Shown in pieces: positions 8,624 through 16,892 of a stretch of DNA of 64,000 bases (the first letter of the stretch is position 1; every line of letters starts with the position of its first letter). The notes beneath the pieces were generated by a model. That model searched no databases. It saw nothing but the letters and a program-made list of their open reading frames with translations, and was not told the DNA's origin. The stretch lies in the NCBI RefSeq assembly GCF_041224415.1, contig NZ_JBGFFE010000002.1, positions 1-64,000 on the forward strand, given 5' to 3'. The translations under genes and the position numbers were made by a program. The stretch is from Clostridium_B lapidicellarium (GTDB lineage: Bacteria > Bacillota > Clostridia > Clostridiales > Clostridiaceae).

Positions 8624-9097
8624 TTATTTTAAAATTATTTCATCTAATCTTTTTCTCAATGTCACCTTGTCCAATTTATCTATTGGTAGAGCAATAAATA
8701 AATTAATTCTTTTAGCCAACTCATTTCTAATTTTTTTAAAGTGATTAACTGTCTCTTCCTCATTTCCCTTAAAATCTCTCGGATCAGTTATCCCCCAATG
8801 CACATAAATTGCATCATTTGGTAAAGTAGGACATTCATTTTTAGCCTTATCACATAATGTAATAACAAAATCAAACTCCTCATTTAAAAATTGTTGTATT
8901 GACTTAGGTTTGTAATTACTAATATCTATACCCATTTCTTTCATAACAATTTTTGCATAAATATTAATATCATCAGCTGGCTGATTTCCCGCACTAAAGG
9001 CAATAAATTTGCCCTTACCTTTATCATTTAGTATGGCCTCTGCCATTTGGCTTCTTGCAGAATTTTGAGTACATAAAAATAATACTTTCTTTTGCAT
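8624..9097 (-). CDS. arsC: Arsenate reductase, pI258-like second copy
   Basis: This 157-aa enzyme reduces arsenate with thioredoxin-type recycling. Cys9-x5-Arg15 (CTQNSAR) is the catalytic loop, and Cys82 and Cys89 (LCDKAKNECP) match the spacing of the classical S. aureus pI258 ArsC triad. The DPRDF general-acid motif and a WGITDP stretch are present. A C-terminal extension of about 20 residues is beyond the usual 130-140 aa. It is monocistronic, with its own ArsR-boxed promoter about 320 nt upstream. Confidence 0.9.
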   Translation of the reverse strand: MQKKVLFLCTQNSARSQMAEAILNDKGKGKFIAFSAGNQPADDINIYAKIVMKEMGIDISNYKPKSIQQFLNEEFDFVITLCDKAKNECPTLPNDAIYVHWGITDPRDFKGNEEETVNHFKKIRNELAKRINLFIALPIDKLDKVTLRKRLDEIILK

Positions 9098-9412
9098 AAT
9101 ATCACTCCCTAATTCTTTTATGTAATTACTTATTCATAATCATATGGTAGATCATATTAGTTATCAATAATTATAATAATTATTTAGCATACATTTAACA
9201 TTTTATATAAATAGCATTAAACAACTATCTTGAAATTTCATAGGATTAACTAAATAATTTCATCAGTTAGGGAGAATGAAACTAAAAAACTTAATCCTAT
9301 GATTTATCAATTATAATTTCGTAAAATTCATATTAATTCAAAAAGCTTTTTATTTTTATTTTTAAAATCTTTATGTTTAACTTTTAAATATAAATTCACA
9401 AAATCATTTTTC
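9098..9412 (-). other. Long AT-rich leader of the second arsC with an inverted repeat
   Basis: There is no gene between the 9438-9466 promoter and the arsC start. The stretch contains a perfect 11-bp inverted repeat, CATAGGATTAA at 9239-9249 and TTAATCCTATG at 9291-9301. An inner pair TTTCAT / ATGAAA extends the possible fold. It could be an RNA hairpin in the approximately 320-nt 5' leader or a remnant of a small mobile repeat. Function unknown. Confidence 0.5.
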
Positions 9413-9466
9413 ACATAGATAATAATCTATATTTATAAATATAGATTATTATCTATGTATTGTCAA
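9413..9466 (-). promoter_or_regulatory. Second ars promoter inside a 46-bp perfect palindrome
   Basis: Bases 9413-9435 are the exact reverse complement of 9436-9458, with no spacer. On the minus strand TTGACA (9466-9461), a 17-nt spacer and TATATT (9443-9438) form a sigma-A promoter whose spacer and -10 lie inside the palindrome. The two arms carry the boxes ATAGATAATAATCTAT (9415-9430) and its mirror (9441-9456). It should drive the second arsC under ArsR control. Confidence 0.78.
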
Positions 9467-9492
9467 CAACATTACTAAAATTAATTAAAATT

Positions 9493-9520
9493 ATAGACTA
9501 TTATATGTATAATAGTCTAT
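9493..9520. promoter_or_regulatory. 28-bp palindrome upstream of the second ars promoter
   Basis: ATAGACTATTA (9493-9503) and TAATAGTCTAT (9510-9520) form perfect arms around a 6-nt loop, at the same distance from the -35 as the arsR copy. Relative to that copy, two base pairs are changed on both arms. Confidence 0.65.
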
Positions 9521-9582
9521 GTAATAAGATTTTATTTATTCTCAATTTGTATAAATATCTAATTAATTTCTACTATATGCAT

Positions 9583-10095
9583 CTAATTTATTCCAACTGA
9601 TTTACTTCTGTGTTCCATCAAAACCACATCATGCCATACACCATTACTCATTTTTCCCAATCTTTCTCTTATACCTACTTTTCTAAAACCACATTTTTTA
9701 TGAAGATCTATGCTTTTAATATTCTCCTTTATAATTACAGATTGCAAAGTCCAGAATCCATTTTCTTCTGAAAATTTTATTAAGTTTGTTAGAAGGGCGG
9801 TTCCTATGCCCTTCTCTCTGTATTCCTTTTTTATATATATGCTTACTTCTGCAACACCTGCATATACACATCTACTTGAAATTGGGCTTAAAGCTGCCCA
9901 TCCCAATACTTTAGTAGATGAACATACTATTAATCTACATGATTTAATGTGGCTGTTATTCCAATCCTGCCATGTAGGTACTTCTGTCTGAAATGTGGCT
10001 TTACCTGTATTTATACCTTCCAAATAAATTTTTGATACTTCTTCCCAGTGTTTTTCAGTTATTTCTTCAATATTAAAATTCACCTTTCTCCACAT
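9583..10095 (-). CDS. arsN: GNAT acetyltransferase, ArsN1/PAT-like
   Basis: This 170-aa GNAT enzyme resembles the phosphinothricin-acetyltransferase/ArsN1 group: an N-terminal NTGKATFQTEVPTW substrate loop, acetyl-CoA motif EYREKGIGTALLTNL (about 95-109), and the C-terminal HKKCGFRKVGIRERLG block. ArsN1 enzymes acetylate the amino group of arsinothricin or related compounds. It is the third gene after marR and arsM (25-nt gap), which supports an organoarsenical role. The exact substrate is inferred from context. Confidence 0.82.
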   Translation of the reverse strand: MWRKVNFNIEEITEKHWEEVSKIYLEGINTGKATFQTEVPTWQDWNNSHIKSCRLIVCSSTKVLGWAALSPISSRCVYAGVAEVSIYIKKEYREKGIGTALLTNLIKFSEENGFWTLQSVIIKENIKSIDLHKKCGFRKVGIRERLGKMSNGVWHDVVLMEHRSKSVGIN

Positions 10096-10120
10096 CTCCC
10101 ACTTATATACAATCTTTATC

Positions 10121-10942
10121 CTAAAATTTATATGCCTTTACATGCGCTCCTGCGAAAGCTCCATCAACAATATCCGTATCTATTTTACTATATACATCAT
10201 CTAATTTTTTTTGCTTTGCAATATCTTCTATAACATCCTTGGTATATATATTTATCGGCGTTATTTCAATATCTTTAAATCCGACCTTTTCAAGTATTTC
10301 CTCATATTCTTTGATTGGTAAAGCACCTGCAATACACCCTACCCACATTTCAACACTATGCCTTATATTTTCCGGTACATCTTTAAGAACAACAATATCC
10401 GCAATTGCTAACCTTCCACCCTTTTTTAATACCCTATAAGCTTCTGACAAGGCTTTTTCTTTACTTTCACATAGATTTATTACACAATTTGATGTAATAA
10501 CATCTATTGTTTCATCTTTTAAAGGTATATCTTCAATATATCCCTTTATAAATTCTACATTTTTAACTCCCATTTTTTCTTTATTTTTGTTTGCTAATTC
10601 CAGCATTTCATCTGTCATGTCAAGGCCATACACTTTCCCATCTTCACCAACATATTTAGATGAAATAAAGACATCTATTCCGCCACCACTTCCCAGATCC
10701 AGAACTGTTTCACCCAATTTAGGATTAGCAAGTACAACAGGGTTTGCACATCCAAGTGATGCATTTACAGCTTCATCCGGCAACCCTTCTATAAAATCTT
10801 TAGTATACAAATTTTGATTTTTGGTAGTATCTCCACAGCATGATGATGTACCGCATCCACAATTAACATTGGTTTTATCGCTTACCTTTCTAGCTATATT
10901 GCCATAATACTCTTTAACTTGACCTTTAATTGAATTTTTCAT
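10121..10942 (-). CDS. arsM: As(III) S-adenosylmethionine methyltransferase
   Basis: This 273-aa enzyme methylates arsenite. The SAM-binding motif LDLGSGGGIDVF (about 81-92) is intact, and the three family cysteines are present at Cys65 (SLGCANP), Cys153 (SNCVINL) and Cys203 (WVGCIAGAL). An N-terminal Cys cluster (CGCGTSSCC, 28-36) is a further thiol-rich element seen in clostridial ArsM. It lies 13 nt after the marR gene and before arsN, forming an organoarsenical operon separate from the arsRDA operon. Confidence 0.93.
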   Translation of the reverse strand: MKNSIKGQVKEYYGNIARKVSDKTNVNCGCGTSSCCGDTTKNQNLYTKDFIEGLPDEAVNASLGCANPVVLANPKLGETVLDLGSGGGIDVFISSKYVGEDGKVYGLDMTDEMLELANKNKEKMGVKNVEFIKGYIEDIPLKDETIDVITSNCVINLCESKEKALSEAYRVLKKGGRLAIADIVVLKDVPENIRHSVEMWVGCIAGALPIKEYEEILEKVGFKDIEITPINIYTKDVIEDIAKQKKLDDVYSKIDTDIVDGAFAGAHVKAYKF

Positions 10943-10955
10943 AATATATTCCTCC

Positions 10956-11396
10956 TTAACAACATTTATTTTGATTTACAGCCTTAACAAGCAATTTTAA
11001 ACTTTCAATTACTTGTTCCCTTTTATGTTCAGGTATAGATTTAAAAATTCTTTCATAATATTCTTCCATACTTCCTTCAATATTTTTAAATGCTCCTACT
11101 CCCTTATCTGTAAGTTTTATTGTTACGTATCGTCTATCATCTGGATGCAGTTCTCTAATTACAAAATCATTTTCAACAAGATTATTTATTGTTCTGCTCA
11201 TTGTACTTTTATCCAAAGTCAGTATTTCAGCAAGCCTATTCAAAGAAATTTTTTGTGCTCTCCCAATCTCTACAATAGCATGACATTGCGAAATAGTTAC
11301 ACCACAACAAACTGAATCTCCTTTCTCCAATATTCCTAGATTTCTTACTAATATCCTAATCAGCTCTCTTAAATAATTACTTTCGGTTTCTTCCAT
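10956..11396 (-). CDS. MarR-family regulator of arsM-arsN, cysteine-paired
   Basis: This 146-aa winged-helix protein of the MarR family has the recognition segment LAEILTLDKSTMSRTINNLV and the wing DDRRYVTIKLT. Unusually, it has a Cys pair and a further Cys near the dimer core (DSVCCGVTISQCHA, about 27-41) and a C-terminal CC. This suggests thiol-based sensing of trivalent arsenicals. That is inference; the MarR fold is clear. It is first in the operon with arsM and arsN, and its promoter overlaps a TACAAC-GTTGTA palindrome, fitting autoregulation. Confidence 0.88.
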   Translation of the reverse strand: MEETESNYLRELIRILVRNLGILEKGDSVCCGVTISQCHAIVEIGRAQKISLNRLAEILTLDKSTMSRTINNLVENDFVIRELHPDDRRYVTIKLTDKGVGAFKNIEGSMEEYYERIFKSIPEHKREQVIESLKLLVKAVNQNKCC

Positions 11397-11410
11397 ATAA
11401 CCACCTCAAA

Positions 11411-11455
11411 TGAATTGTATCATACAACCGTTGTATTTTACAACTAATTATTTAT
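11411..11455 (-). promoter_or_regulatory. marR-arsM promoter with overlapping palindromic operator
   Basis: Minus strand: a TTGTAA -35-like element, 18-nt spacer and TACAAT -10. The spacer holds the palindrome TACAAcgGTTGTA (about 11424-11436), and a second partial dyad TTGTA-n-TACAA overlaps the -35. This is a typical MarR operator position. Confidence 0.6.
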
Positions 11456-11558
11456 AATTTAACTTAAAATTAATAATGCATTACTTTCAATACATACCAT
11501 AAGTAATAGCATTATTTTAAATATAAAGGCCATTTTATTTTCTGAAATTTTTATTATA

Positions 11559-12046
11559 TTAATACCATTCTTCACCTTTTTCAATTACATGTAACCATTC
11601 TTTTTTATCATTTATTTTATATTCAAACCTTAAATAGGTACTTATTTCATTTTCCAAAATATCAAGGTGTTTATACTCTTTATCTCTCCACGTATGCATT
11701 ACCATCTTTAAACCATTCCTGCAAATAATATTAACCGTTCCACCCAAAGGTACGAACTCATCATCTTCAATATTTTCCTTACCTAGATGTAATATTTCCT
11801 CTACAAAATTAATATTTGCAGAAACTATATTAGATCTCGTTTCTAAAAAATTAGCATTAAAAAACTTAACTATAAATTTTTTATAAAAAGTTCTATTTAA
11901 ATCATCAATCCTTTATATCTATCAATTTGTTTATAATCAATTCCATATATTTTATATAAGTCCTTGTTAATAGAGACAAAATGACTGCTTTCTAAATCTT
12001 TAAACGATGTAACTTCTTTTAAAATATAATATATATCAATGAGCAT
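11559..12046 (-). pseudogene. Frameshifted gene of unknown function
   Basis: Two frames join into one plausible protein. The upstream part is a 49-codon ORF from the ATG at 12046 (start MLIDIYYILKEV) to a stop at 11897. The downstream part continues in the neighbouring frame from about 11905 (DDLNRTFYKKF...) without a stop to 11559, about 115 codons. A single base change in length near 11905 would restore a protein of roughly 165 aa. The downstream part alone is often called as a 62-aa ORF from a TTG with no ribosome site. The product is not recognised; it ends in charged and aromatic residues and has no signal peptide. Confidence 0.6.
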
Positions 12047-12147
12047 ACTGCATGCTATTGCAATTAATGCTTGTTTTGTTACAATTTTAATATATTACTA
12101 TATTTACTAACGAATATAATAAAAAATAAGTATAAACAATATAGTTT

Positions 12148-12336
12148 CTATCTATGCAAACTTTCCTCTTTTATGTAATCAAGAATTAACTTGTCTAATT
12201 CCCAGCTTACACTTAATATATCCACATCTATCATATCTTTATTTAAGATATTCTGTGATAATTTATTATTTAAAATATGCCTAGTTTCTTCTATTTCATG
12301 CCTTATTCTCATTTTCTTATCCATAAAATCCTCCAT
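12148..12336 (-). CDS. Spo0E-like aspartyl-phosphate phosphatase
   Basis: This 62-aa protein carries the Spo0E-family signature SWELDKLILDY (usually SxELDxLI) after an N-terminal helix. Family members dephosphorylate Spo0A~P and delay sporulation. The start is ATG after GGAGG. It is divergent from an XRE regulator gene (12429-12674) with 92 nt between. Being on the ICE, it could let the element bias the host against sporulation. The family call is firm; the target is inferred. Confidence 0.85.
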   Translation of the reverse strand: MEDFMDKKMRIRHEIEETRHILNNKLSQNILNKDMIDVDILSVSWELDKLILDYIKEESLHR

Positions 12337-12349
12337 ATAATTAGTAAAC

Positions 12350-12364
12350 TTGCTTCACAAGCAA
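12350..12364. promoter_or_regulatory. Operator-like dyad between spo0E-like and XRE genes
   Basis: TTGCTT-cac-AAGCAA is a perfect 6-bp dyad in the divergent intergenic region, 14 nt upstream of the Spo0E-like ATG. It is a good candidate site for the adjacent XRE regulator. Confidence 0.5.
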
Positions 12365-12428
12365 ATTATAACATTATTTCTCACATATAATCAATATAGA
12401 CAAAGGATTATTTTGGAGGATTAGCTTA

Positions 12429-12674
12429 ATGGCATACACTAAAAATAAAAACAAAAATTTAATTGGTGATAAGGTCAAATATGCAAGGCTTAGAAATAAG
12501 CCCAAAATAACTCAAAACGATTTACTCGCTAGACTTGCAGTAAGAGGAATAACTCTTGAAAAAACAGCAATATCCAAAATTGAATCCAAAACAAGACCGG
12601 TTACAGACAAGGAACTTGTTGCCATAGCTGATGCTTTAGGTGTAAATATATTATGGCTGCTTGGAAAGGAATAA
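12429..12674 (+). CDS. XRE-family HTH regulator
   Basis: This 81-aa protein is almost entirely an HTH_XRE domain: GDKVKYARL at the start, TQNDLLARLAVRGITLEKTAIS as helices 2-3, and a C-terminal LVAIADALGVNILWLLG. The ATG follows TTGGAGG. It is one of the few plus-strand genes and is divergent from the Spo0E-like gene, suggesting that it controls that gene and itself. Its place next to orf13 recalls accessory regulators in other Tn916-type elements. Confidence 0.88.
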   Translation: MAYTKNKNKNLIGDKVKYARLRNKPKITQNDLLARLAVRGITLEKTAISKIESKTRPVTDKELVAIADALGVNILWLLGKE

Positions 12675-12769
12675 AAATATTCTTTTTATTTAGTAATTAA
12701 TATAAATCGTTAATAAATGATAAAGCATGGTAATTTCTATTCTTGATAATATAACATTTGTTGCTATTT

Positions 12770-13666
12770 TTATTTAACAATCATCCAATTTCTATCCTTA
12801 TCCAGAGTCAAATCAAACTGTGAAATTTGTATCGCCTTTGTCTGTTGATCAAGGTACTTCACAGATACCGATACCTGCACTTTATTATCAATTTTTCGAT
12901 ACACGGGATTGATAAGCTCTGAAAATACATAATCCTTACTAACTGGTTTCAGTACATCGTCTTTTACATAGTAGGACAACTCCTTTTTACTTGCAGTAGG
13001 GTAGAGTTTAAAGAATGTCTTTAAGAATTCGTTGATTTCCTCTGTAGTAGCCTCACCCACTCTACCATCACTTTCTGGTATCTTTGGTTCATAAACTGAC
13101 TTGGCAGGTATTCCACAAATGGTTGGATTTTTTATAATGGCCATGTTTTCGGATTTATCAACATAGACTGTCACTTCATAAGAGGAATCAACAACCTTTT
13201 TTGTAGTACCTTCCGTTATCAATTGATCAACAGAAAAAATAACTTCATATTTATTGTTATCTACCTTTTTTACTTTCCAGATTTCCACGTCATTAACTGT
13301 AGAAGACGTTGGTATATCTCTTCGAATAGTATCAGTATTCAAATCCTGCAATTCCTTAGTCAGATACCCTTTGAGGTTTTCTGTTCGCGCATCTATAGAC
13401 TTCTGGTTGTTTTGCCATGAGTAGTAGATATTGGCAAAGTTCTTCACGAAATTTTCTATCTGATTGGTATCCACCACTTGTTTTTCAATGACCTTTGTTT
13501 CATGAACAGTTTTTATATCTATGGCAGTAAAATTCTTATAAATTCCAAAAATAATACTGCCAACAAGCAGTACCCACAGAAAAATGATGGATTTCCTATG
13601 GGTACCAACTTTCATAACATGTACCTTTTTCGCCCTAAGCTTCTTTTCTTTTTTCCATATCTTCAT
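12770..13666 (-). CDS. Conjugation protein, Orf13/TcpC-like
   Basis: This 298-aa protein has a short basic cytoplasmic N-terminus, one transmembrane segment (about 27-45, SIIFLWVLLVGSIIFGIY) and an extracellular part with two NTF2-like TcpC domains. It corresponds to Tn916 Orf13, a bitopic component of the Gram-positive conjugation channel (VirB8-like fold). It is the last gene of the transfer operon, 17 nt after the hydrolase gene. Confidence 0.88.
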   Translation of the reverse strand: MKIWKKEKKLRAKKVHVMKVGTHRKSIIFLWVLLVGSIIFGIYKNFTAIDIKTVHETKVIEKQVVDTNQIENFVKNFANIYYSWQNNQKSIDARTENLKGYLTKELQDLNTDTIRRDIPTSSTVNDVEIWKVKKVDNNKYEVIFSVDQLITEGTTKKVVDSSYEVTVYVDKSENMAIIKNPTICGIPAKSVYEPKIPESDGRVGEATTEEINEFLKTFFKLYPTASKKELSYYVKDDVLKPVSKDYVFSELINPVYRKIDNKVQVSVSVKYLDQQTKAIQISQFDLTLDKDRNWMIVK

Positions 13667-13683
13667 ATCTTAAATTTTCCTTT

Positions 13684-14685
13684 CTATTTATTTTTAATTC
13701 TACCTGCGCTTACCAAATGCTCATGCCAGTATGAAGTAGTGAGGTCGGCGTATCCTATAGGATTGCCCGCATGATACATACGATTGTTTCCAATATAAAT
13801 GCCCACATGCGTGATATAGGTTCCTGCATTATAGGTACCATGAAAAAACACCAGATCACCTGGCTTTGCTTCTGATAGGGAAATGTGCTGCGTCATATCA
13901 TATTGCTCCTGGGCTGTCCTGGGAAGTTTAATTCCGGCCTTCCCAAAACACCACTGTGTCAGCCCACTGCAATCAAATGAAATGTTTGGGTTGCTGCCAC
14001 CAAACATATATTTCCAGCCTTCATATTTAAGGGCTTCTGTCATAATTGTCTGGACTGTGGTATTATCAAAACGAGGAGTGCTCAGATATTGTAATACCAA
14101 CGGCACATAAAACATGTTTCCATAGCCATACATCCAACCGCCGTTTTTTCTTACAGCAATTGGATTTGTATAAGTGACTTTATTTCCACCGGATTTTTCT
14201 CTTGCAAAGCTCTCTGCAAGTTCAAATGTGTACTTCTTGCCATGACTGGCGACATAATCTATGAAACCTTCTCCATAGTTATAAGACTGTACAACAGTAT
14301 TTATATCACAGCCTTTTTTCTTGGAATACTCAAGCAAGGTTACAAAATATTTACAGCCTTGCTTTATGGATTCCTCTACAGAAAAGGAACCTGCGGACAC
14401 TCCTGCAGATTCAATAGATTGCATGACATCTGTTCCTCGTCCGCCACTTTCCACCTGCATGATGGCAAGCAAATAGCTTACATATTCTTCAATTCCATAT
14501 TCCCTGGCATACTTCTCAACCATAGGCTTGTGTGCCAGCACTTCCTGTGACAAATTGGAACCTGCAAGATCAATATCGCTGTCATTTCCACTGTCTTCAT
14601 CTGAAATAAAGACAGCAACAAAAATAAGAAGAAAAAGCAGTACAGCAAACACAACACCGAGGACAATCAAATGTTTAAGCTTCAT
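13684..14685 (-). CDS. Bifunctional cell-wall hydrolase, Orf14/CwlT-like
   Basis: This 333-aa secreted or anchored enzyme opens peptidoglycan for the conjugation channel. It has an N-terminal transmembrane segment (about 7-27), a lysozyme-like domain with catalytic Glu79 (MQVESGG), and a C-terminal NlpC/P60 endopeptidase with Cys239 in SFDCSG, His293 in THVGIY and a third polar residue near 305. The start overlaps the orf15 stop in an ATGA arrangement. The two-domain order matches CwlT of ICEBs1 and Orf14 of Tn916. Confidence 0.92.
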   Translation of the reverse strand: MKLKHLIVLGVVFAVLLFLLIFVAVFISDEDSGNDSDIDLAGSNLSQEVLAHKPMVEKYAREYGIEEYVSYLLAIMQVESGGRGTDVMQSIESAGVSAGSFSVEESIKQGCKYFVTLLEYSKKKGCDINTVVQSYNYGEGFIDYVASHGKKYTFELAESFAREKSGGNKVTYTNPIAVRKNGGWMYGYGNMFYVPLVLQYLSTPRFDNTTVQTIMTEALKYEGWKYMFGGSNPNISFDCSGLTQWCFGKAGIKLPRTAQEQYDMTQHISLSEAKPGDLVFFHGTYNAGTYITHVGIYIGNNRMYHAGNPIGYADLTTSYWHEHLVSAGRIKNK

Positions 14686-16892
14686 TTTCTTCGTCCTTTC
14701 TGCCTTTTGCCTACTTGCTCTTTTACTTTTTGGCGCTGCTGTGTGGTAGATCTTAAAGTGGAAGACTTTACAACTGGCTTTTGATAAATATTCTCCGATC
14801 CTTTCCCTTTTTCATAAGAATAATATTTGCTAGAAACATGATTTTCTGTAAATTTTGGTGTACTTGCTATAGGAGAGTTCATATTAAGATTTTCAGAACT
14901 GTTTGTTGTCATCCCATCAGTAAATGAATTTGTTTGACTCATGTTGGCCCTGTTTGTTTTGGGAATATCACTAGATGTTACAGGTCTAGTACGTACCGGA
15001 CTGGGAGATGATGTTTTTTGTATATTTAGCTGCTCTGTTACAGGCTGCTTCGTTGTACTCTGCTGACGTGCTTTGTCCAGCTCCATTCGACGCTTTGCAA
15101 TTGTCTCTCGGCGTAGATTTCCGTTTTTTGCTCGTTCCTGCTTTTTACACTCTAGTGTTTGTACCATACCACTTTTGAAGCCATCCACATTTTTTACTAC
15201 CTTGTCTGATACTTGCTTTTTCCCATGGTATAGGGCATAACGTGCATTGACTGGCAGATCCTTTGCCTGCTCTTTTATTTGTCCTGCTTTATCTGCAATG
15301 CGATCTTTAGTATCCATAACTGCTCCAACTTTCTCACCGACACTCTCTCCAAAACTTGGCTTATTTTCGGATGATACATCAGAGCTGCTGGCTGGACGTT
15401 TATGATTAGGCTGTGCTCTTTGAGATTTTCCAGACTTTTTTGAAGCTGCGGCACCTGCCATGGCTCCAGCTGCCGCACCAGTTGTTCCGGCAACAAGGAT
15501 ACGTCCGATTTTCCTTTTTAGTCTTCGTGTCCCACGGTTTAACAGCTTGTAAGGTTTTTGAAAAATTCTGTGTCCCATCTGCTTGGAGTCATTTGCCTGC
15601 AAGTTGAACATGCCCATCAGATCTCCAAGCTTCATATAAATACCGGCAAATGTCACTATCTGCAAAAATGCAATTAGGAAAAAGGGGAATCCTTCCGATA
15701 GGGTATAAATCATTGTAGAGATTGAAAAGGCAACAGTGACAATAAGTGTAATACCTGCTCTTGTCATAATCACATTAAAAAGCTTCATTATGGCATGCTT
15801 TGCCATGTTATCAAAACCAGGTATCATGGACAGTAGAAAACTCATAGGCAAAAACATGGCATAGATTATGAAAAGTATTTGTGAGAATATCATAATACCT
15901 GTCAGCAAAAACACGAATATGGAAATCCCTATATTGAAAATAAACAGAAAAAATACCATACCAAGGCGTGTAATGGTTTTGGTAATGGTAAGATTCATGT
16001 TGTTCTTGTCCTCAATTTCCTCTTTTACAACTGTTTCTCTATCCTTTCCATTATTCTTATCAGGATCAGCAGAAATCAGCTTTTCAACCCTTTTTTGTCC
16101 AATTTTATCCATGTCGGAATTGCCATACTGTAGTAGAAGCCAGGGCTGCTGTACCTGTATGGAAAACAGGTTGTTCCTTATCATATCTACACTGTCTTTA
16201 CCCTTGGTTTTTGAATTTGACATGACAATTTTTCCACCAATGGATAAGCTGGCATTGCTGACATCAGATGAAAAATCATTGATTTTACCAATATAATCTG
16301 GAGCATAGGCAATAAAGGAAGCAGAAAGAATAAAGACTACAACTAGATTAATTACTGCATGAACAGCTTTAGTAGTTTCTTTCTTGATAAGCCCTACATA
16401 GGCAACATATATACCAACTATCAAGATGAAAATCAGAAGAAATCCCACATAAAAACCGGAACTTTGAAAGCCATTTGGCGAAATGCCTGCCAAAGTCTGC
16501 ATGTTCTTCCCGATGGCATCTGAAGTCTTGGAGATAAAATCAAGTGAGTAGGCTTCCTGCACCAGATATCCTGTGGCATTGGACAGGTAGAGTGAAATTG
16601 TCCATATAAAATTGGTGATGGCATATAGCCCATACATGACCTGTTTGCCTATTCCATCTGTCCAGTTCCAGGGCAGCCAGCCCCAGGAATTATCCACGTA
16701 AAAATCCAGCTGATAATTGCCAAGAGGATATTTGGAGTAAGTATTCTTGGAACTTACTGTATCATCTACAAGACCTGATGCATGTACTACAGTTCCAACA
16801 ATGACTAAAAAAAGAAAGGATATTACGGTGACCAGCAAGATAGTTATAAAGATTTTTCGTATCTTTTTCATCTGTACTTTCTTCAAGCTCAT
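14682..16892 (-). CDS. Polytopic conjugation channel protein, Orf15-like
   Basis: This 736-aa protein has a signal-like first segment (14-38), then about six further membrane segments up to about 425. A long hydrophilic tail with Ala-rich and Ser/Thr/Gln-rich low-complexity sequence follows. It matches Tn916 Orf15, the VirB6-like membrane subunit (ConG in ICEBs1). The gene abuts the orf16 stop (ATG immediately after it) and overlaps orf14 by 4 nt, indicating tight coupling. Confidence 0.9.
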   Translation of the reverse strand: MSLKKVQMKKIRKIFITILLVTVISFLFLVIVGTVVHASGLVDDTVSSKNTYSKYPLGNYQLDFYVDNSWGWLPWNWTDGIGKQVMYGLYAITNFIWTISLYLSNATGYLVQEAYSLDFISKTSDAIGKNMQTLAGISPNGFQSSGFYVGFLLIFILIVGIYVAYVGLIKKETTKAVHAVINLVVVFILSASFIAYAPDYIGKINDFSSDVSNASLSIGGKIVMSNSKTKGKDSVDMIRNNLFSIQVQQPWLLLQYGNSDMDKIGQKRVEKLISADPDKNNGKDRETVVKEEIEDKNNMNLTITKTITRLGMVFFLFIFNIGISIFVFLLTGIMIFSQILFIIYAMFLPMSFLLSMIPGFDNMAKHAIMKLFNVIMTRAGITLIVTVAFSISTMIYTLSEGFPFFLIAFLQIVTFAGIYMKLGDLMGMFNLQANDSKQMGHRIFQKPYKLLNRGTRRLKRKIGRILVAGTTGAAAGAMAGAAASKKSGKSQRAQPNHKRPASSSDVSSENKPSFGESVGEKVGAVMDTKDRIADKAGQIKEQAKDLPVNARYALYHGKKQVSDKVVKNVDGFKSGMVQTLECKKQERAKNGNLRRETIAKRRMELDKARQQSTTKQPVTEQLNIQKTSSPSPVRTRPVTSSDIPKTNRANMSQTNSFTDGMTTNSSENLNMNSPIASTPKFTENHVSSKYYSYEKGKGSENIYQKPVVKSSTLRSTTQQRQKVKEQVGKRQKGRRK

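Noticed and set aside
14478..15607. ORFs in other frames within orf14 and orf15
   Set aside because: Fully overlapped by clear conjugation genes; sequences are low-complexity shadows.
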